Positions 10,836 to 20,088 are shown, counted from the stretch's first letter. The stretch: DNA of 64,000 nucleotides from Ciceribacter sichuanensis (GCF_024055605.1 NZ_JAMXLX010000010.1:62001-126000); one strand, 5' to 3'. Numbers and translations: made by a program. Notes: generated by a model from the sequence alone, not told the origin.

Positions 10836-12917
10836 ATGCGCCTTCAATACGGTTTCATTGCCCTCCTCCTTGCAATCGCTCCGCCGGCCTATGCGCTTGA
10901 AGCTGGAGCCCCCCCGGCTCTATCACCGAGTGAACAGCAGGAGCAAGCCGCAAATCTGAGCGCGCAGTTCCTGACGCGATACGCCTATAAGCCCGTTCCG
11001 CTCGACGACGCACTGTCGGCGAAGATAATGGACCGGTTCATTAAGTCTCTGGACCCGGACCGGAGTCTGTTCCTGCAGGCGGATATCGATAAGTTCATGG
11101 CCGACAGGACCAATATCGACGATGCCATAGCTGCCGAGGACCTGAAGATCCCGTTTTCGATCTTCAACGTCTATTCGCAACGGATCATCGAGCGCCTGAC
11201 CCATGCGCGCGACCTTCTCAAACAGAATTTCGATTTCACCGCGCAGGAGAACTACACGCTACCGGATGACAACGGGACCTGGGCGCGATCAGAGGCCGAG
11301 ATCAATGACCTCTGGCGCAAGCGCGTCAAATCCGACTGGCTGCGGCTGAAGCTGGCGGGGCGGTCCGACGAAGCAATCCGCGATACACTCGACAAGCGTT
11401 ACAAGAACATCCTGGAGCGCGTTCAAACATATAAGAGCGACGATGTCTTCCAGTCGTTCATGGCCGCTTACACGACATCGGTCGATCCGCACACGGACTA
11501 TTTTGGTGTCGCCGCTTCGGAGAACTTCGATATCTCGATGAAGCTTTCCTTGGTTGGCATCGGAGCCGTGCTGCAGGAACGGGACGGCTATACGACCGTC
11601 CGTGAACTCGTGCCCGGTGGACCGGCGCAATTGTCCGGCAAGCTGGCCGTCGGGGACCGCATTATCGGTGTCGGCCAGGGCGAAGACGGTGCCGTACAGG
11701 AAGTCCTGGGCACCCGCCTCGACGCAGTCGTACAATTGATACGCGGGGAAAAGGATACCGTCGTTCGCCTGGATATCCTGCCGGCAGATGCCGGCGAAGG
11801 GGGCAGCCACCGGGTGATTGATCTGGTGCGGGACAAGGTCAATTTGGAGAAGCAGGCTGCGCAGAAGGACATCCTTCCGGTCGAGGACGCCGGTATCACG
11901 CGCAGGATCGGCGTGATTACCTTGCCGACCTTCTATGAGGACTTCGACGCGCGACAGAAAGGCGACAAGGACTATAGAAGCGCAAGCCGCGATGTTGCCA
12001 AGCTTCTTGACGAGCTGAAGCATGACAATGTGGATGGCGTTCTGGTTGATCTGCGCGACAATGGCGGCGGCTCGCTGTCCGAGGCAATCGACCTGACCGG
12101 CCTGTTCATCGGCAAAGGTCCCGTGGTCCAGCAGCGCAACGCCGAAGGCAAGGTAAAGGTGCAGAGTGACGACCTTTCCAAGCCTGTCTGGACAGGCCCC
12201 GTGGGTGTATTGATCAATCGCGGGTCCGCGTCTGCCTCCGAGATTTTTGCCGCGGCGATACAGGATTATGGCCGGGGAGTGATTGTCGGTGAACCCAGCT
12301 TTGGCAAGGGCACCGTCCAGACGGTCGTCGACCTGGATCAGGTGGCGCGCAACAGCGAACCCAAGTTCGGTCAGCTGAAATTTACGGTTGCCCAGTTCTT
12401 TCGGGTTGACGGGGCAACGACGCAGCTGCGTGGTGTGACGCCCGATATCAGCCTGCCCGGGCTTTCCGACCCCAAGACCCTTGGTGAAGCGAGTTACGAC
12501 AATGCGCTGCCTTGGACGGAGATCAAGCCTGCGAAATACAAGATCAACACCGAAATGACTGCGGTGTTGCCGAAGCTTCAAAGCCTTCATGATGCTCGGG
12601 TGGAAAAGGATCCGGACTTTCAGCGCTTCGTGGAGGATGCTGCGGAACTGAAGGCACAGCGCGAAAAGCGCATCGTCTCTCTCAACGAGACTGAACGCCG
12701 CAACGAGATGACCGCCCTTACAAACCGTCTGAAGGCTCGCGAGCAGGAAGACGACAGTCTGCTTCCCCGACCGGACGATGGTCTGCAGGCGGATGAGCGC
12801 GGCCTGCAGGCGGATATCGCGATGGAGAACGCCCGCAAGAATGCAAAGGACGTCCTGAGGAACGAAGCAGTGTCAATCGTTGCCGATCAGGCGGATCTGC
12901 TGGAACAGGCACGATAG
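10836..12917 (+). CDS. prc: Carboxy-terminal processing protease Prc (tail-specific protease, S41A)
   Basis: Periplasmic serine protease that degrades or trims proteins from their C-termini. 693 residues: signal peptide (1 to about 20, ending AYA), N-terminal helical domain, PDZ domain (about 235-310, VGIGAVLQERDGYTTV), and an S41 domain with the Ser-Lys dyad in GSASASEIFAAAIQDYG and EPSFGKGTVQT. The charged helical C-terminal part from about 570 matches the DUF3340 region of E. coli-type Prc, which is much longer than the CtpA proteases common in rhizobia. It stands alone; the terminator at 10518 lies upstream and a long hairpin lies downstream. Confidence 0.92.
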   Translation: MRLQYGFIALLLAIAPPAYALEAGAPPALSPSEQQEQAANLSAQFLTRYAYKPVPLDDALSAKIMDRFIKSLDPDRSLFLQADIDKFMADRTNIDDAIAAEDLKIPFSIFNVYSQRIIERLTHARDLLKQNFDFTAQENYTLPDDNGTWARSEAEINDLWRKRVKSDWLRLKLAGRSDEAIRDTLDKRYKNILERVQTYKSDDVFQSFMAAYTTSVDPHTDYFGVAASENFDISMKLSLVGIGAVLQERDGYTTVRELVPGGPAQLSGKLAVGDRIIGVGQGEDGAVQEVLGTRLDAVVQLIRGEKDTVVRLDILPADAGEGGSHRVIDLVRDKVNLEKQAAQKDILPVEDAGITRRIGVITLPTFYEDFDARQKGDKDYRSASRDVAKLLDELKHDNVDGVLVDLRDNGGGSLSEAIDLTGLFIGKGPVVQQRNAEGKVKVQSDDLSKPVWTGPVGVLINRGSASASEIFAAAIQDYGRGVIVGEPSFGKGTVQTVVDLDQVARNSEPKFGQLKFTVAQFFRVDGATTQLRGVTPDISLPGLSDPKTLGEASYDNALPWTEIKPAKYKINTEMTAVLPKLQSLHDARVEKDPDFQRFVEDAAELKAQREKRIVSLNETERRNEMTALTNRLKAREQEDDSLLPRPDDGLQADERGLQADIAMENARKNAKDVLRNEAVSIVADQADLLEQAR

Positions 12918-13029
12918 GGCGAGATCTTGGCGATCGGAAATCGCCATCGGCAAACCGTTACCGTGAATAGATGGAGTGGGGGCTTTCATATGACTGTTCT
13001 CCACAACAACAGCCAAACCACGGTGTCAT

Positions 13030-13066
13030 TCCCGCGGGGGTCGGAGAACCTCCGACCCCCGCGGGA
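13030..13066. terminator. Long hairpin between convergent genes
   Basis: A perfect 17-bp stem (13030-13046 with 13050-13066) with a three-base loop lies between the convergent prc and BMP-transporter permease stops. No T-run follows on either strand, but strength and place suggest a bidirectional terminator or mRNA-end protector. Confidence 0.65.
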
Positions 13067-13079
13067 TATCGCCAGCGGC

Positions 13080-14012
13080 TCAGCGAGCCCCTCGCACGAA
13101 ACTCTCGCCCAGGGCCTGCGGCAGGCTCGCCTTCCTGCCGGCGACGAGCAGCACGATCATCACCATTGCGAACGGTAGCATCTGGATCACGTCGGTAGGC
13201 ACGTTCACCCCTGCCACCTGCAGCGCCGTGGTCAGCGAAAGGCTGGCTCCGAAAAGGAGCGCACCCCCAAGGACCCAGAGCGGTCGTCCCCGTGCCAGCA
13301 TGGCAAGAACAATGGCGATGAAGCCGTTGCCATGGCTCATGAACGGGATGAAGACGCCGGCGACAGCCACCGACATGAAAGCGCCGCCGAGCCCTGCCAG
13401 CGCGCCAGTGGCGAGAACGGCAAGGCTGCGGGTGCGGAACACGTCCACGCCCATGGCGTCCAGTGCTGCCGGCTTGTCGCCGGCGGCCTGCAGGACGGAG
13501 CCGAGATGGGTCATCCGGTACACCCAGGCAAAGAGCGCGACAAAGGCAATTGCCAGGTAAACGACCGGATTATGGTTGAAGAGGATCGGCCCGACTACCG
13601 GGATGTCGGACAGGGGCCAGATCGGCCATTTCGACACACCGTCCAGACGCGGATAGCTCCGGGAAAACTGCACGAAATGCAGAAGGGCGGTAAGGCCCTG
13701 CACCGCAAGCGTCAGCGCAATCCCGATCACGATCTGGTTGAGGCCCAGGCGCACGCAGAACAGCACCATGAAGGCGGCGATGAATGCGCCCGCCGAAGCG
13801 CCGCTGACAAATCCGAGGGCCGGACTGCCGCTTGCCCAGGCGACGAGAAAGCCGGCATAGGCACCCGCGAGGATCATGCCCTCGAGACCGATGTTCAATA
13901 CGCCTGCCTTTTCCGAGAGTTGTTCTCCAAGGCCGGCCAATAGAAGGGGAGTCCCGGCCGAAATGGCTCCGAGAAACAAGGTGATGATGAAACTTTCCGT
14001 GAAGAGCGACAT
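13080..14012 (-). CDS. BMP-type ABC transporter permease (second subunit)
   Basis: 310-residue inner-membrane permease of the BPD_transp_2 group found in nucleoside, riboflavin and sugar importers (YufQ/NupQ-like). Eight or more hydrophobic segments are visible. The N-terminal part holds GLGEQLSEKAGVLNIGLEGMIL, the group signature, with the conserved N-I-G-L-E-G. It is last of four genes on this strand (receptor, ATPase, permease, permease), 15 bases after the other permease. Confidence 0.9.
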   Translation of the reverse strand: MSLFTESFIITLFLGAISAGTPLLLAGLGEQLSEKAGVLNIGLEGMILAGAYAGFLVAWASGSPALGFVSGASAGAFIAAFMVLFCVRLGLNQIVIGIALTLAVQGLTALLHFVQFSRSYPRLDGVSKWPIWPLSDIPVVGPILFNHNPVVYLAIAFVALFAWVYRMTHLGSVLQAAGDKPAALDAMGVDVFRTRSLAVLATGALAGLGGAFMSVAVAGVFIPFMSHGNGFIAIVLAMLARGRPLWVLGGALLFGASLSLTTALQVAGVNVPTDVIQMLPFAMVMIVLLVAGRKASLPQALGESFVRGAR

Positions 14013-14027
14013 GTATCGAACCTTTGC

Positions 14028-15119
14028 TCAGAGCTTCGCGCGGTAATGCCGACGCTTGTCCAGGTACTCGGCGAGCCCCAGCGTAATCAGCAGGAGTGCA
14101 ACGATGACCAGCGAGAAGAAACTTGGCACGCCAAGTCGCCGGGCGGCGCTTTCGCCACCAATGGTGAGAGCGGAGAACAGGAAGACATAGGCAATCGAGC
14201 CGAAGCCGTTGAGCCTTGCCAGAAACACCAGCGGCACGACGGTCAGGCTGTAAGCCGGGTTCCAGTCGGCCCGCACATTGCCCTGAGTGCCGAGAATATC
14301 GACGGCACCCGAAAGACCGGCCAGACCGGCCGAGATGGCAAAGACAGCAATCGTCAGCTTTGGCACGGAAAGTCCCGCATGAATGGCCGCCCGGGGATTG
14401 GCGCCGACGAGACGCAACCGCATGCCGAAGGACGTGCGCGTCATCATCAGATGCACCACCACGATTGCGATCAGGCCGACGATCAGTCCCGAAGAGACAG
14501 TCGTATCGAACAGTTTCGGCAGACGGGCCTCGACGGGGAGGGTGCGGGTCTGGGGCGTCGTGGTGGCGGGATCGAGAAAAGCGAGCTTCACCAGAACGTT
14601 GGCAAGTGAAACGCCGAGAAAACTCATCATCAGCGTCGTGATGATTTCGTTGATTCCATGCCATGCTTTCAACAAGGCCGGCAGGATACCCCACAGCGCG
14701 CCGATTACGGCGCCGATAACCAGGCCAATCGCCAGGTTGATCCAGATGGGAAGGCCCGCGCTGAACATCAGCGGCGTTGTCGCCGCCACGATGACGGCGG
14801 CGAGCAGAAACTGGCCATCGCCGCCCAGGTTCCAGATCCCGGCCCGGAAGGCGACGATCAGGCTGGCGGCGATCAGCAGGAAAGGCCCCATCCTCGTCAG
14901 GGTCGCCGACAGGCCGGAGGGCGACAGGATCGCTCTTTCCACCACATAAGCATAATAGCTCAGCGGATTGACGCCCATGGCCAGAAGGATGATCCCGCCG
15001 AGCGCCAATGCAGCGACGAGCGGCCCGACGCTTATGGCCAGCACCCGGCCCCAGGGCGGAAACACGCCCGATCTGGCGGAGCCTGTTGTCGTGGCGACGG
15101 TCGCTTGTGGTTTGCTCAT
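14028..15119 (-). CDS. BMP-type ABC transporter permease (first subunit)
   Basis: 363-residue permease of the YufP/NupP type. The first membrane helix is at about 25-50. The stretch RAGIWNLGGDGQFLL is the family counterpart of the N-I-G-L-E-G signature. The ATG at 15119 overlaps the stop of the ATPase gene (four bases), so translation is coupled. It pairs with the downstream permease to form the channel. Confidence 0.9.
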   Translation of the reverse strand: MSKPQATVATTTGSARSGVFPPWGRVLAISVGPLVAALALGGIILLAMGVNPLSYYAYVVERAILSPSGLSATLTRMGPFLLIAASLIVAFRAGIWNLGGDGQFLLAAVIVAATTPLMFSAGLPIWINLAIGLVIGAVIGALWGILPALLKAWHGINEIITTLMMSFLGVSLANVLVKLAFLDPATTTPQTRTLPVEARLPKLFDTTVSSGLIVGLIAIVVVHLMMTRTSFGMRLRLVGANPRAAIHAGLSVPKLTIAVFAISAGLAGLSGAVDILGTQGNVRADWNPAYSLTVVPLVFLARLNGFGSIAYVFLFSALTIGGESAARRLGVPSFFSLVIVALLLITLGLAEYLDKRRHYRAKL

Positions 15120-16687
15120 TCTTCTTCTCCGGTACTCATCAGGCGACCGACGGCATCACGGGCACCCGGGCCGTTCTGGACAGCGCCCAGCAATCTGCCC
15201 CTGTCAATTACGCTGATCCGATCGGAAAGCTCGAGGAGCTCGTCGAGATCAGTGGAAATCAACAGGACCGCCTTGCCGCTATTGGCTGCCTCGCGGATAC
15301 GCTCGCGTGTCGCGCGAATGTTCTTGACGTCGAGGCCATAGGTCGGCTTGGCGAAGATCACTGCTTCCGCCGCTCCGGTCAGTTCCCGCGCCAGCAGGAC
15401 CTTCTGGATGTTGCCGCCGGAAAGCGTGCCGACCGGCGTCTGAATGCTCGGCGTTCGGATGTCGAAATTACGGACATGCTCTGCAGCCTGCGCATTGATC
15501 GCCTTCGGCTTCTCCAGGCCCCTTCGCCAGAACGGTGTGGCGCCGATGTCTTTCAGCAGGAAGTTGGTGGCCACGCTGAAGATGCCCACCGTGCCTTCGC
15601 CCAATCGATCATCGGTGACATATCTCAATCCGGCCGTGCGGCGTCCGCCGACATTATGGTAACCGATCTCCGCGCCGTTGAGCTGCACGCTTCCCGACGC
15701 TTCCGTCTGGCCGGCCAAGGCTTCGGCCAGTTCCTTCTGTCCGTTACCGTCGATGCCGGCGATCCCGAGGATTTCGCCGGCGCGTATGCTGAATGCGATG
15801 TTGGCCAGCGGAATGCGCCCGGCCTGTGAGGTCAGTCCTTCGACTTTCAGGATAACCGCCCCGAAATCACGGGCAGGGCGCGGCTGGTCGGTTGTCTTCC
15901 CGACGGCGGACTGACCGAACATGAACCCGATGATGTTGCCGGTGTTCTCTTCGTCGGATTGCTCCCGAAGCTCCTGCGGGCCGATGGTGCCCGCATTGCG
16001 TCCAAGCCGCAGGACCGAAATCCGGTCGCCATAGGCCAGGGCTTCGTTCAGCTTGTGAGTGATGAATATGACCGCGAGACCGTCAGCGGCAAGCCGGCGC
16101 ATCAGTGCGCCAAGGGCGGTTGCCTCGTGTGGCGTCAGCATGGCTGTCGCCTCATCGAGGATCAGGCACCGGCTGCCGCGCATGAGGGCTCGTAGGATTT
16201 CGACCTGCTGGCGTTCGCCGAGCGACAGGGTGGAGACCAGCGCAAAAGGATCGACCCGCAAGCCGACGCGCTCCGCAATCTCGTGAATGCGTTTTGCAAC
16301 TCCGCTTCGATCCGGTTTGCGCCACCAGACGCCGTCGAGCGTGAAGTTGTCCACGACGCTGAGGCTTGGGACCAGCATGGAATGCTGGAAGACCGTTCCA
16401 ATGCCAAAGGAGAGGGCCTGACGGGGCGACGAAATGGTGACGGCGGTTCCGTCGATCTCTATGGCCCCTTCGTCCGGCTGCTGCAGGCCGGATAGCATGC
16501 CAACCAGGGTCGACTTGCCCGCGCCGTTTTCGCCGAGGAGCACATGAACCTCGCCGGGCCAGATGTCGATGTTGACATTGTTGTTGGCGATGACACCGGG
16601 AAAGCGCTTGGTAACGCCGCGCAGACCGATGAACGGTCTCCCGAGCGCGTGTGTCGGAGAGGTTGCTGCCTCGCTTGACGCCTGCAT
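15116..16687 (-). CDS. BMP-type ABC transporter, double ATPase (YufO/RbsA-like)
   Basis: Cytoplasmic ATPase with two fused nucleotide-binding domains. Domain 1 has an intact Walker A GENGAGKST, signature LSLGERQQ and Walker B CLILDEA. Domain 2 has a degenerate P-loop (GIDGNGQKEL) and signature LSGGNIQK, as is normal for this group. The ATG at 16687 was chosen because AAGGA lies seven bases upstream; in-frame ATGs at 16702 and 16726 lack such a site and overlap the stem-loop region. 523 residues. Confidence 0.9.
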   Translation of the reverse strand: MQASSEAATSPTHALGRPFIGLRGVTKRFPGVIANNNVNIDIWPGEVHVLLGENGAGKSTLVGMLSGLQQPDEGAIEIDGTAVTISSPRQALSFGIGTVFQHSMLVPSLSVVDNFTLDGVWWRKPDRSGVAKRIHEIAERVGLRVDPFALVSTLSLGERQQVEILRALMRGSRCLILDEATAMLTPHEATALGALMRRLAADGLAVIFITHKLNEALAYGDRISVLRLGRNAGTIGPQELREQSDEENTGNIIGFMFGQSAVGKTTDQPRPARDFGAVILKVEGLTSQAGRIPLANIAFSIRAGEILGIAGIDGNGQKELAEALAGQTEASGSVQLNGAEIGYHNVGGRRTAGLRYVTDDRLGEGTVGIFSVATNFLLKDIGATPFWRRGLEKPKAINAQAAEHVRNFDIRTPSIQTPVGTLSGGNIQKVLLARELTGAAEAVIFAKPTYGLDVKNIRATRERIREAANSGKAVLLISTDLDELLELSDRISVIDRGRLLGAVQNGPGARDAVGRLMSTGEEE

Positions 16688-16710
16688 CTCAAATTCCTTC
16701 ATGGAAGTCC

Positions 16711-16743
16711 GAATTGCCGCATACATCGTGCATGCGGCAATTC
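16711..16743. other. Stem-loop between receptor and ATPase genes
   Basis: A perfect 12-bp inverted repeat (16711-16722 with 16732-16743) with a nine-base loop lies just after the receptor stop and just before the ATPase ribosome site. It probably raises receptor expression relative to the other subunits. Confidence 0.65.
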
Positions 16744-16764
16744 AGGTATTCGGAGCAGGATGGC

Positions 16765-17808
16765 TCAGTTCGAGCCGACCGTCTTTACCAGTGCGTGAAC
16801 GCTCTCGGCATCGAACTTGGGCTCGACCTTGATCTTGCCGGAGACGATATCGGCCTGAAGCGCCTCGATCTCCGTCCAGACATTGGCGGGAGCGTTGGCG
16901 GTCTTCAGCAGGCGGAGGCTGCCGTCGGCGAGCTTGATGTCGTAGTTATGGCTGCCGTATTTGCCGTCCTTGAGATCCTGGATCATGGCTGCATAGACGG
17001 GTTCGAGATTCCAGATGACCGAAGACAGCAGGAAGCCCTTGTCGATCGACGTCTTGTCGCCGATCACGTCGATGAAGTAGGCCTTGCCGCCATCGGTTGC
17101 CGGAGTGGTCTCGACAGCCTGCAGCATGCCGAAGCTGGACCCATTGCCCTGGCCGAAGATGATGTCCGCGCCCGAAGCGATGACGGTTTCGGTCACGCGC
17201 TTGCCGCCTGCGGCGTCCGCATAGGCTGCCGGGCCTATGACTGCATAACGGACTTCGACTGCCGGGTTCTCTGCCTTGACGCCTTGCGCGAAGGCGACCG
17301 ACATGTTGTTCCAGGACGGCGGTTCGCCGGATACGACGATCCCGACAACCTTCGTGCGGGACACTTTGGCGGCCAGACGGCCTGCGAGATAGGCACCGTC
17401 GCTGCCGGCTGCGGTATAGTCGGCGATCTTGCCGGCGGACAGCTTGTCGGGGCTGTCGACGATAGCAACAGGAACCCCCAGTTCCGCACCGATTTCCGGC
17501 GCCGCGGTGTTGTAACCCGAGGCGTGGGCGATCAGAAGGTCCGCGCCGTCCTCGGCGAGTTCGCGCAATGTGGGGCGAACGTCGCCGTAACCGAGATTCT
17601 CGGCCACGACCACCTTTACACCTGCGGCTGCGCCGGCAGCTTTGGCCGCATCAACACCCTGCTGGTTCCAACCCATGTCCGTGCCCATTTCAGGGGCCAG
17701 AATGGCAATGGAATCCAAGTCTGCAGCCGAGACGGATATCGAATAAAGCATCGAAACAGATACAGAAATCGCAGCAATACTTGCTGACGACTTGATTTTA
17801 TTCATCAT
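16765..17808 (-). CDS. BMP-family ABC transporter substrate-binding protein
   Basis: Periplasmic receptor of the basic membrane protein/PnrA group, 347 residues. The start is the first of two adjacent ATGs (17808) with AAGGGA upstream; a longer upstream reading lacks a ribosome site. The signal peptide (about 1-28, ending SVSA) has no lipobox. Family motifs are GWNQQGVDAAK, the Asp of the D-K/SP loop (VDSPDKL) and GQGNGSSFG. Known members bind purine nucleosides or riboflavin. Next to a B6 catabolic locus, a B6 vitamer or other pyridine is a reasonable candidate, but the ligand cannot be read from the sequence. Confidence 0.88.
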   Translation of the reverse strand: MMNKIKSSASIAAISVSVSMLYSISVSAADLDSIAILAPEMGTDMGWNQQGVDAAKAAGAAAGVKVVVAENLGYGDVRPTLRELAEDGADLLIAHASGYNTAAPEIGAELGVPVAIVDSPDKLSAGKIADYTAAGSDGAYLAGRLAAKVSRTKVVGIVVSGEPPSWNNMSVAFAQGVKAENPAVEVRYAVIGPAAYADAAGGKRVTETVIASGADIIFGQGNGSSFGMLQAVETTPATDGGKAYFIDVIGDKTSIDKGFLLSSVIWNLEPVYAAMIQDLKDGKYGSHNYDIKLADGSLRLLKTANAPANVWTEIEALQADIVSGKIKVEPKFDAESVHALVKTVGSN

Positions 17809-17857
17809 TATATTGTTCCCTTCTTGATTTTTGTTGACGTTAACTCGATGCATGCTA

Positions 17858-17878
17858 GATTTTACTTTTCGTAAAATC
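17858..17878. promoter_or_regulatory. Inverted repeat in divergent promoter region
   Basis: Perfect eight-base arms GATTTTAC and GTAAAATC flank five bases, within the 86-base gap between the divergent receptor gene and a small secreted-protein gene. It may be an operator for either direction; the regulator is unknown. Confidence 0.4.
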
Positions 17879-17894
17879 CAAAATGGGTCCAGAT

Positions 17895-18296
17895 ATGAAA
17901 GTTTACCTCCTTCTTCCGGCACTCCTGTTGAGCTTCGCTTCCGCTCCGGCCTTCTCTGCGGCGCAGATGCTGGACGTCGCGGTCGAGAATACGGGAAAGA
18001 CCGCGCTGACCTGCAGCGCCGCGATCGCGCACTGGTTTTCCGCCGACCTCGGAGAAGCTGCTCCCGGCGCGAAGATCTCGTTCAGTTTCGGCGTCGACGT
18101 TGCATCCGGAAACGTGTTCCAGCAAAACTCGGTCGGCGACAAAATGGCGGTGCAGCGGGTCTGGTGTGGCCGCAAGGGCGACGACTGGCGCACGCGGGAG
18201 GAAATCCCGCTGGAGCGCCGGGCAGGCGTGGTCCCGAAGCCCGTTCGTCTGCAGTGCGCCGCGGATGGAGAAAAGGCCCACTGCAGCGCGCAATGA
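17895..18296 (+). CDS. Small secreted protein of unknown function
   Basis: 133 residues from ATG 17895 (an alternative ATG at 17883 adds four). A clear signal peptide (about 1-24, ending FSA) is followed by a mature domain with four cysteines (ALTCSAAIAHWF, RVWCGRKG, RLQCAADG, HCSAQ) that could form two disulfides. No family is recognised. It is divergent from the BMP receptor gene, with an inverted repeat between them. Confidence 0.65.
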   Translation: MKVYLLLPALLLSFASAPAFSAAQMLDVAVENTGKTALTCSAAIAHWFSADLGEAAPGAKISFSFGVDVASGNVFQQNSVGDKMAVQRVWCGRKGDDWRTREEIPLERRAGVVPKPVRLQCAADGEKAHCSAQ

Positions 18297-18452
18297 GCGC
18301 TCTTGGAGCGGGATGCCTGCCGTCGAGCGCGAGGCGGGATCCGGCTCCCCTTTCCGGGAGGGCCGGGCTGGCAGCGCAAGGAACCAAAGATTGCCAGGAA
18401 AGCCATAGCGATGTTCTCGATTGACAGCGTGAGAATACGATAGCATGATCAT

Positions 18453-18460
18453 ACCGTAAT
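18453..18460 (+). promoter_or_regulatory. Candidate regulator site upstream of dehydrogenase gene
   Basis: ACCGTAAT, within CATACCGTAATAC, matches the core of the palindrome upstream of the nearby GntR gene (20121-20135). It lies 114 bases before the dehydrogenase start. The rest of 18297-18573 shows no gene. Confidence 0.35.
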
Positions 18461-18573
18461 ACAATAATGAAAAACGGCACCGACGGTGAATTTTCTCGCC
18501 ATCAATTTAAGCGGCTGATTTCAAACATATTATTGTAAATACAGGATCGCTGGACTTGAGAGGAAAAGTGGAT

Positions 18574-19341
18574 ATGCGGACTGCGATTGTCACCGGAGCC
18601 AGCCGTGGATTGGGACGAGCCTTTGCGATCGGACTGGCGCGGGACGGCTACGCGCTGAGCCTTTGCGCGCGCGATGTGGCGGGGCTGGAGGAGACAGCGG
18701 AACTGGCGAGAAACGCAGGCTCGCCCAAGGTCAATCTTGTCGCCGCAGATCTTTCCCGGGCAGGCGCCGCCGAAAATGTCGTCGACGCCACTCTGGCGGC
18801 AACCGGGCGCATCGATGCATTGATCAATAATGCGGGCGCCACGAAGCGGGGCGATTTCTTCGCACTGACCGACGACGATTTCCTCGAGGGCTTCGCGCTC
18901 AAGTTTCACGCCACCGTGCGTTTCTGCCGGGCCGCATGGCCCGCCCTGGCGGAAAGCAAGGGCGTGATCGTCAACATATCAGGCGTCGGGGCTCACACCC
19001 CTGAGCCCGACTTCACGATCGGCGGTTCGGTCAACTCCGCCCTGATCAATTTTACCAAGGCCATCTCCAAGCGGGCCCGCGATACCGGGATGCGGATCAA
19101 CACCCTGTGCCCCGGCCATATCGTGACGGACCGGCTTGCCAAGCGTATCGAAACCCTCGCCCGGGATCGGGGCATTTCATTTGAGGATGCGCGTGAAGAA
19201 ATGCGTCTGGAACAGGGTATCCAGCGCTTTGCCGATCCAGAGGAGGTCGCGAATGTCGTGCGGTTTCTTTGCAGCCCGGCCGCGTCATATGTGCATGGCA
19301 CGGTCATAAACGTCGATGGCGGCGCGACGCCGGGAATCTGA
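18574..19341 (+). CDS. Short-chain dehydrogenase/reductase
   Basis: NAD(P)-dependent oxidoreductase of 255 residues. Glycine motif TGASRGLGRA (about 8-17) and the conserved NNAG are present. The catalytic region has Ser in NISGVGAH, but the usual Y-x-x-x-K reads FTIGGSVNSALINFTK, with no clear tyrosine. That suggests altered chemistry or an atypical member. The ATG at 18574 has an AGAGGA site; TTG and GTG alternatives lie upstream. It is convergent with the GntR gene. One of the two SDRs in this region could serve as pyridoxal 4-dehydrogenase; this one is the weaker candidate. Confidence 0.83.
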   Translation: MRTAIVTGASRGLGRAFAIGLARDGYALSLCARDVAGLEETAELARNAGSPKVNLVAADLSRAGAAENVVDATLAATGRIDALINNAGATKRGDFFALTDDDFLEGFALKFHATVRFCRAAWPALAESKGVIVNISGVGAHTPEPDFTIGGSVNSALINFTKAISKRARDTGMRINTLCPGHIVTDRLAKRIETLARDRGISFEDAREEMRLEQGIQRFADPEEVANVVRFLCSPAASYVHGTVINVDGGATPGI

Positions 19342-19346
19342 CATTG

Positions 19347-19362
19347 GGCCCGCTATCGGGCC
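19347..19362. terminator. Hairpin between convergent genes
   Basis: A six-base GC stem (GGCCCG/CGGGCC) with a four-base loop lies in the 27-base gap between the dehydrogenase and GntR stops. It probably acts as a bidirectional terminator; no long T-run is present. Confidence 0.5.
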
Positions 19363-19368
19363 GAATGC

Positions 19369-20088
19369 TCAATCCTCTTGCTCTTCTTCGGCCAGCCGCT
19401 GGCGCAGGATGGCGAGCGCGGTCTTGCCCGCATTCATTACATGGCGTGCGGCTGCCTTGCGGGCTTCCTTGCCGCGCCGGGCTGCAAGATGGCCGACGAC
19501 CTCCTCAAGCTCTTCCAGGCTTTCGCGCGTCCGTCCGGGCGCACCGAGGGATGTTGCGCGCAATACCATGACGCGTGCGTTGAGCGAGGAAAGCGTGTGC
19601 CCGAGAGCTTCATTGTGGGCACCATAGATTAAGCAGTCGTAGAATGCGTTCTTCGCAGTCAGGCGCTCGAGCGGATCGGTAATGTGTTCTCCGCGTTTCA
19701 GGACTTCGAATGCGGCTTTCAGCGCTTCGATATCCTCATCCGTCGCATTACGGGCAAACAGTTCGCAGGCGAGACCTTCCAGTTCGACCCGCACCTGGTA
19801 GATGCCCTCGGCCTGTTCCGGCAGCAGTCGCGCAACGATCGGCCCACGATGGGGCACGACCTGCACCAGTCCTTCGCTCTCCAGCTGGCGCAGCGCCTCG
19901 CGCACCGCGGTACGGCTGACGCCGGTCATCTCGCAAAGATCACGTTCCGTGATGCGCTCGCCGGCCTTGAAGTATCCAACCGCAATCGACTCGCGAATGC
20001 TCTCGGTGACACTATGGCGAACGGGTGCTGCGGCCTTGACGACCTTGAAATCGATAGGCGGAGTCTTCCGTTGCAGCAGCTTGGCCAT
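19369..20088 (-). CDS. GntR-family transcriptional regulator, FCD type (candidate B6-locus regulator)
   Basis: 239 residues: winged helix (about 25-90) with recognition helix MTGVSRTAVREALRQL, then an FCD effector domain (about 95-225). A 15-base palindrome sits 33 bases upstream of its ATG, indicating autoregulation. The same eight-base core recurs before the dehydrogenase at 18574 and between the divergent catabolic operons, so it is the likely local regulator, perhaps sensing a pyridine carboxylate or a ring-opened acid. Confidence 0.88.
   Translation of the reverse strand: MAKLLQRKTPPIDFKVVKAAAPVRHSVTESIRESIAVGYFKAGERITERDLCEMTGVSRTAVREALRQLESEGLVQVVPHRGPIVARLLPEQAEGIYQVRVELEGLACELFARNATDEDIEALKAAFEVLKRGEHITDPLERLTAKNAFYDCLIYGAHNEALGHTLSSLNARVMVLRATSLGAPGRTRESLEELEEVVGHLAARRGKEARKAAARHVMNAGKTALAILRQRLAEEEQED

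Noticed and set aside
11289..12590. 433-codon minus-strand reading frame
   Set aside because: Antisense to prc, whose motifs are unambiguous.
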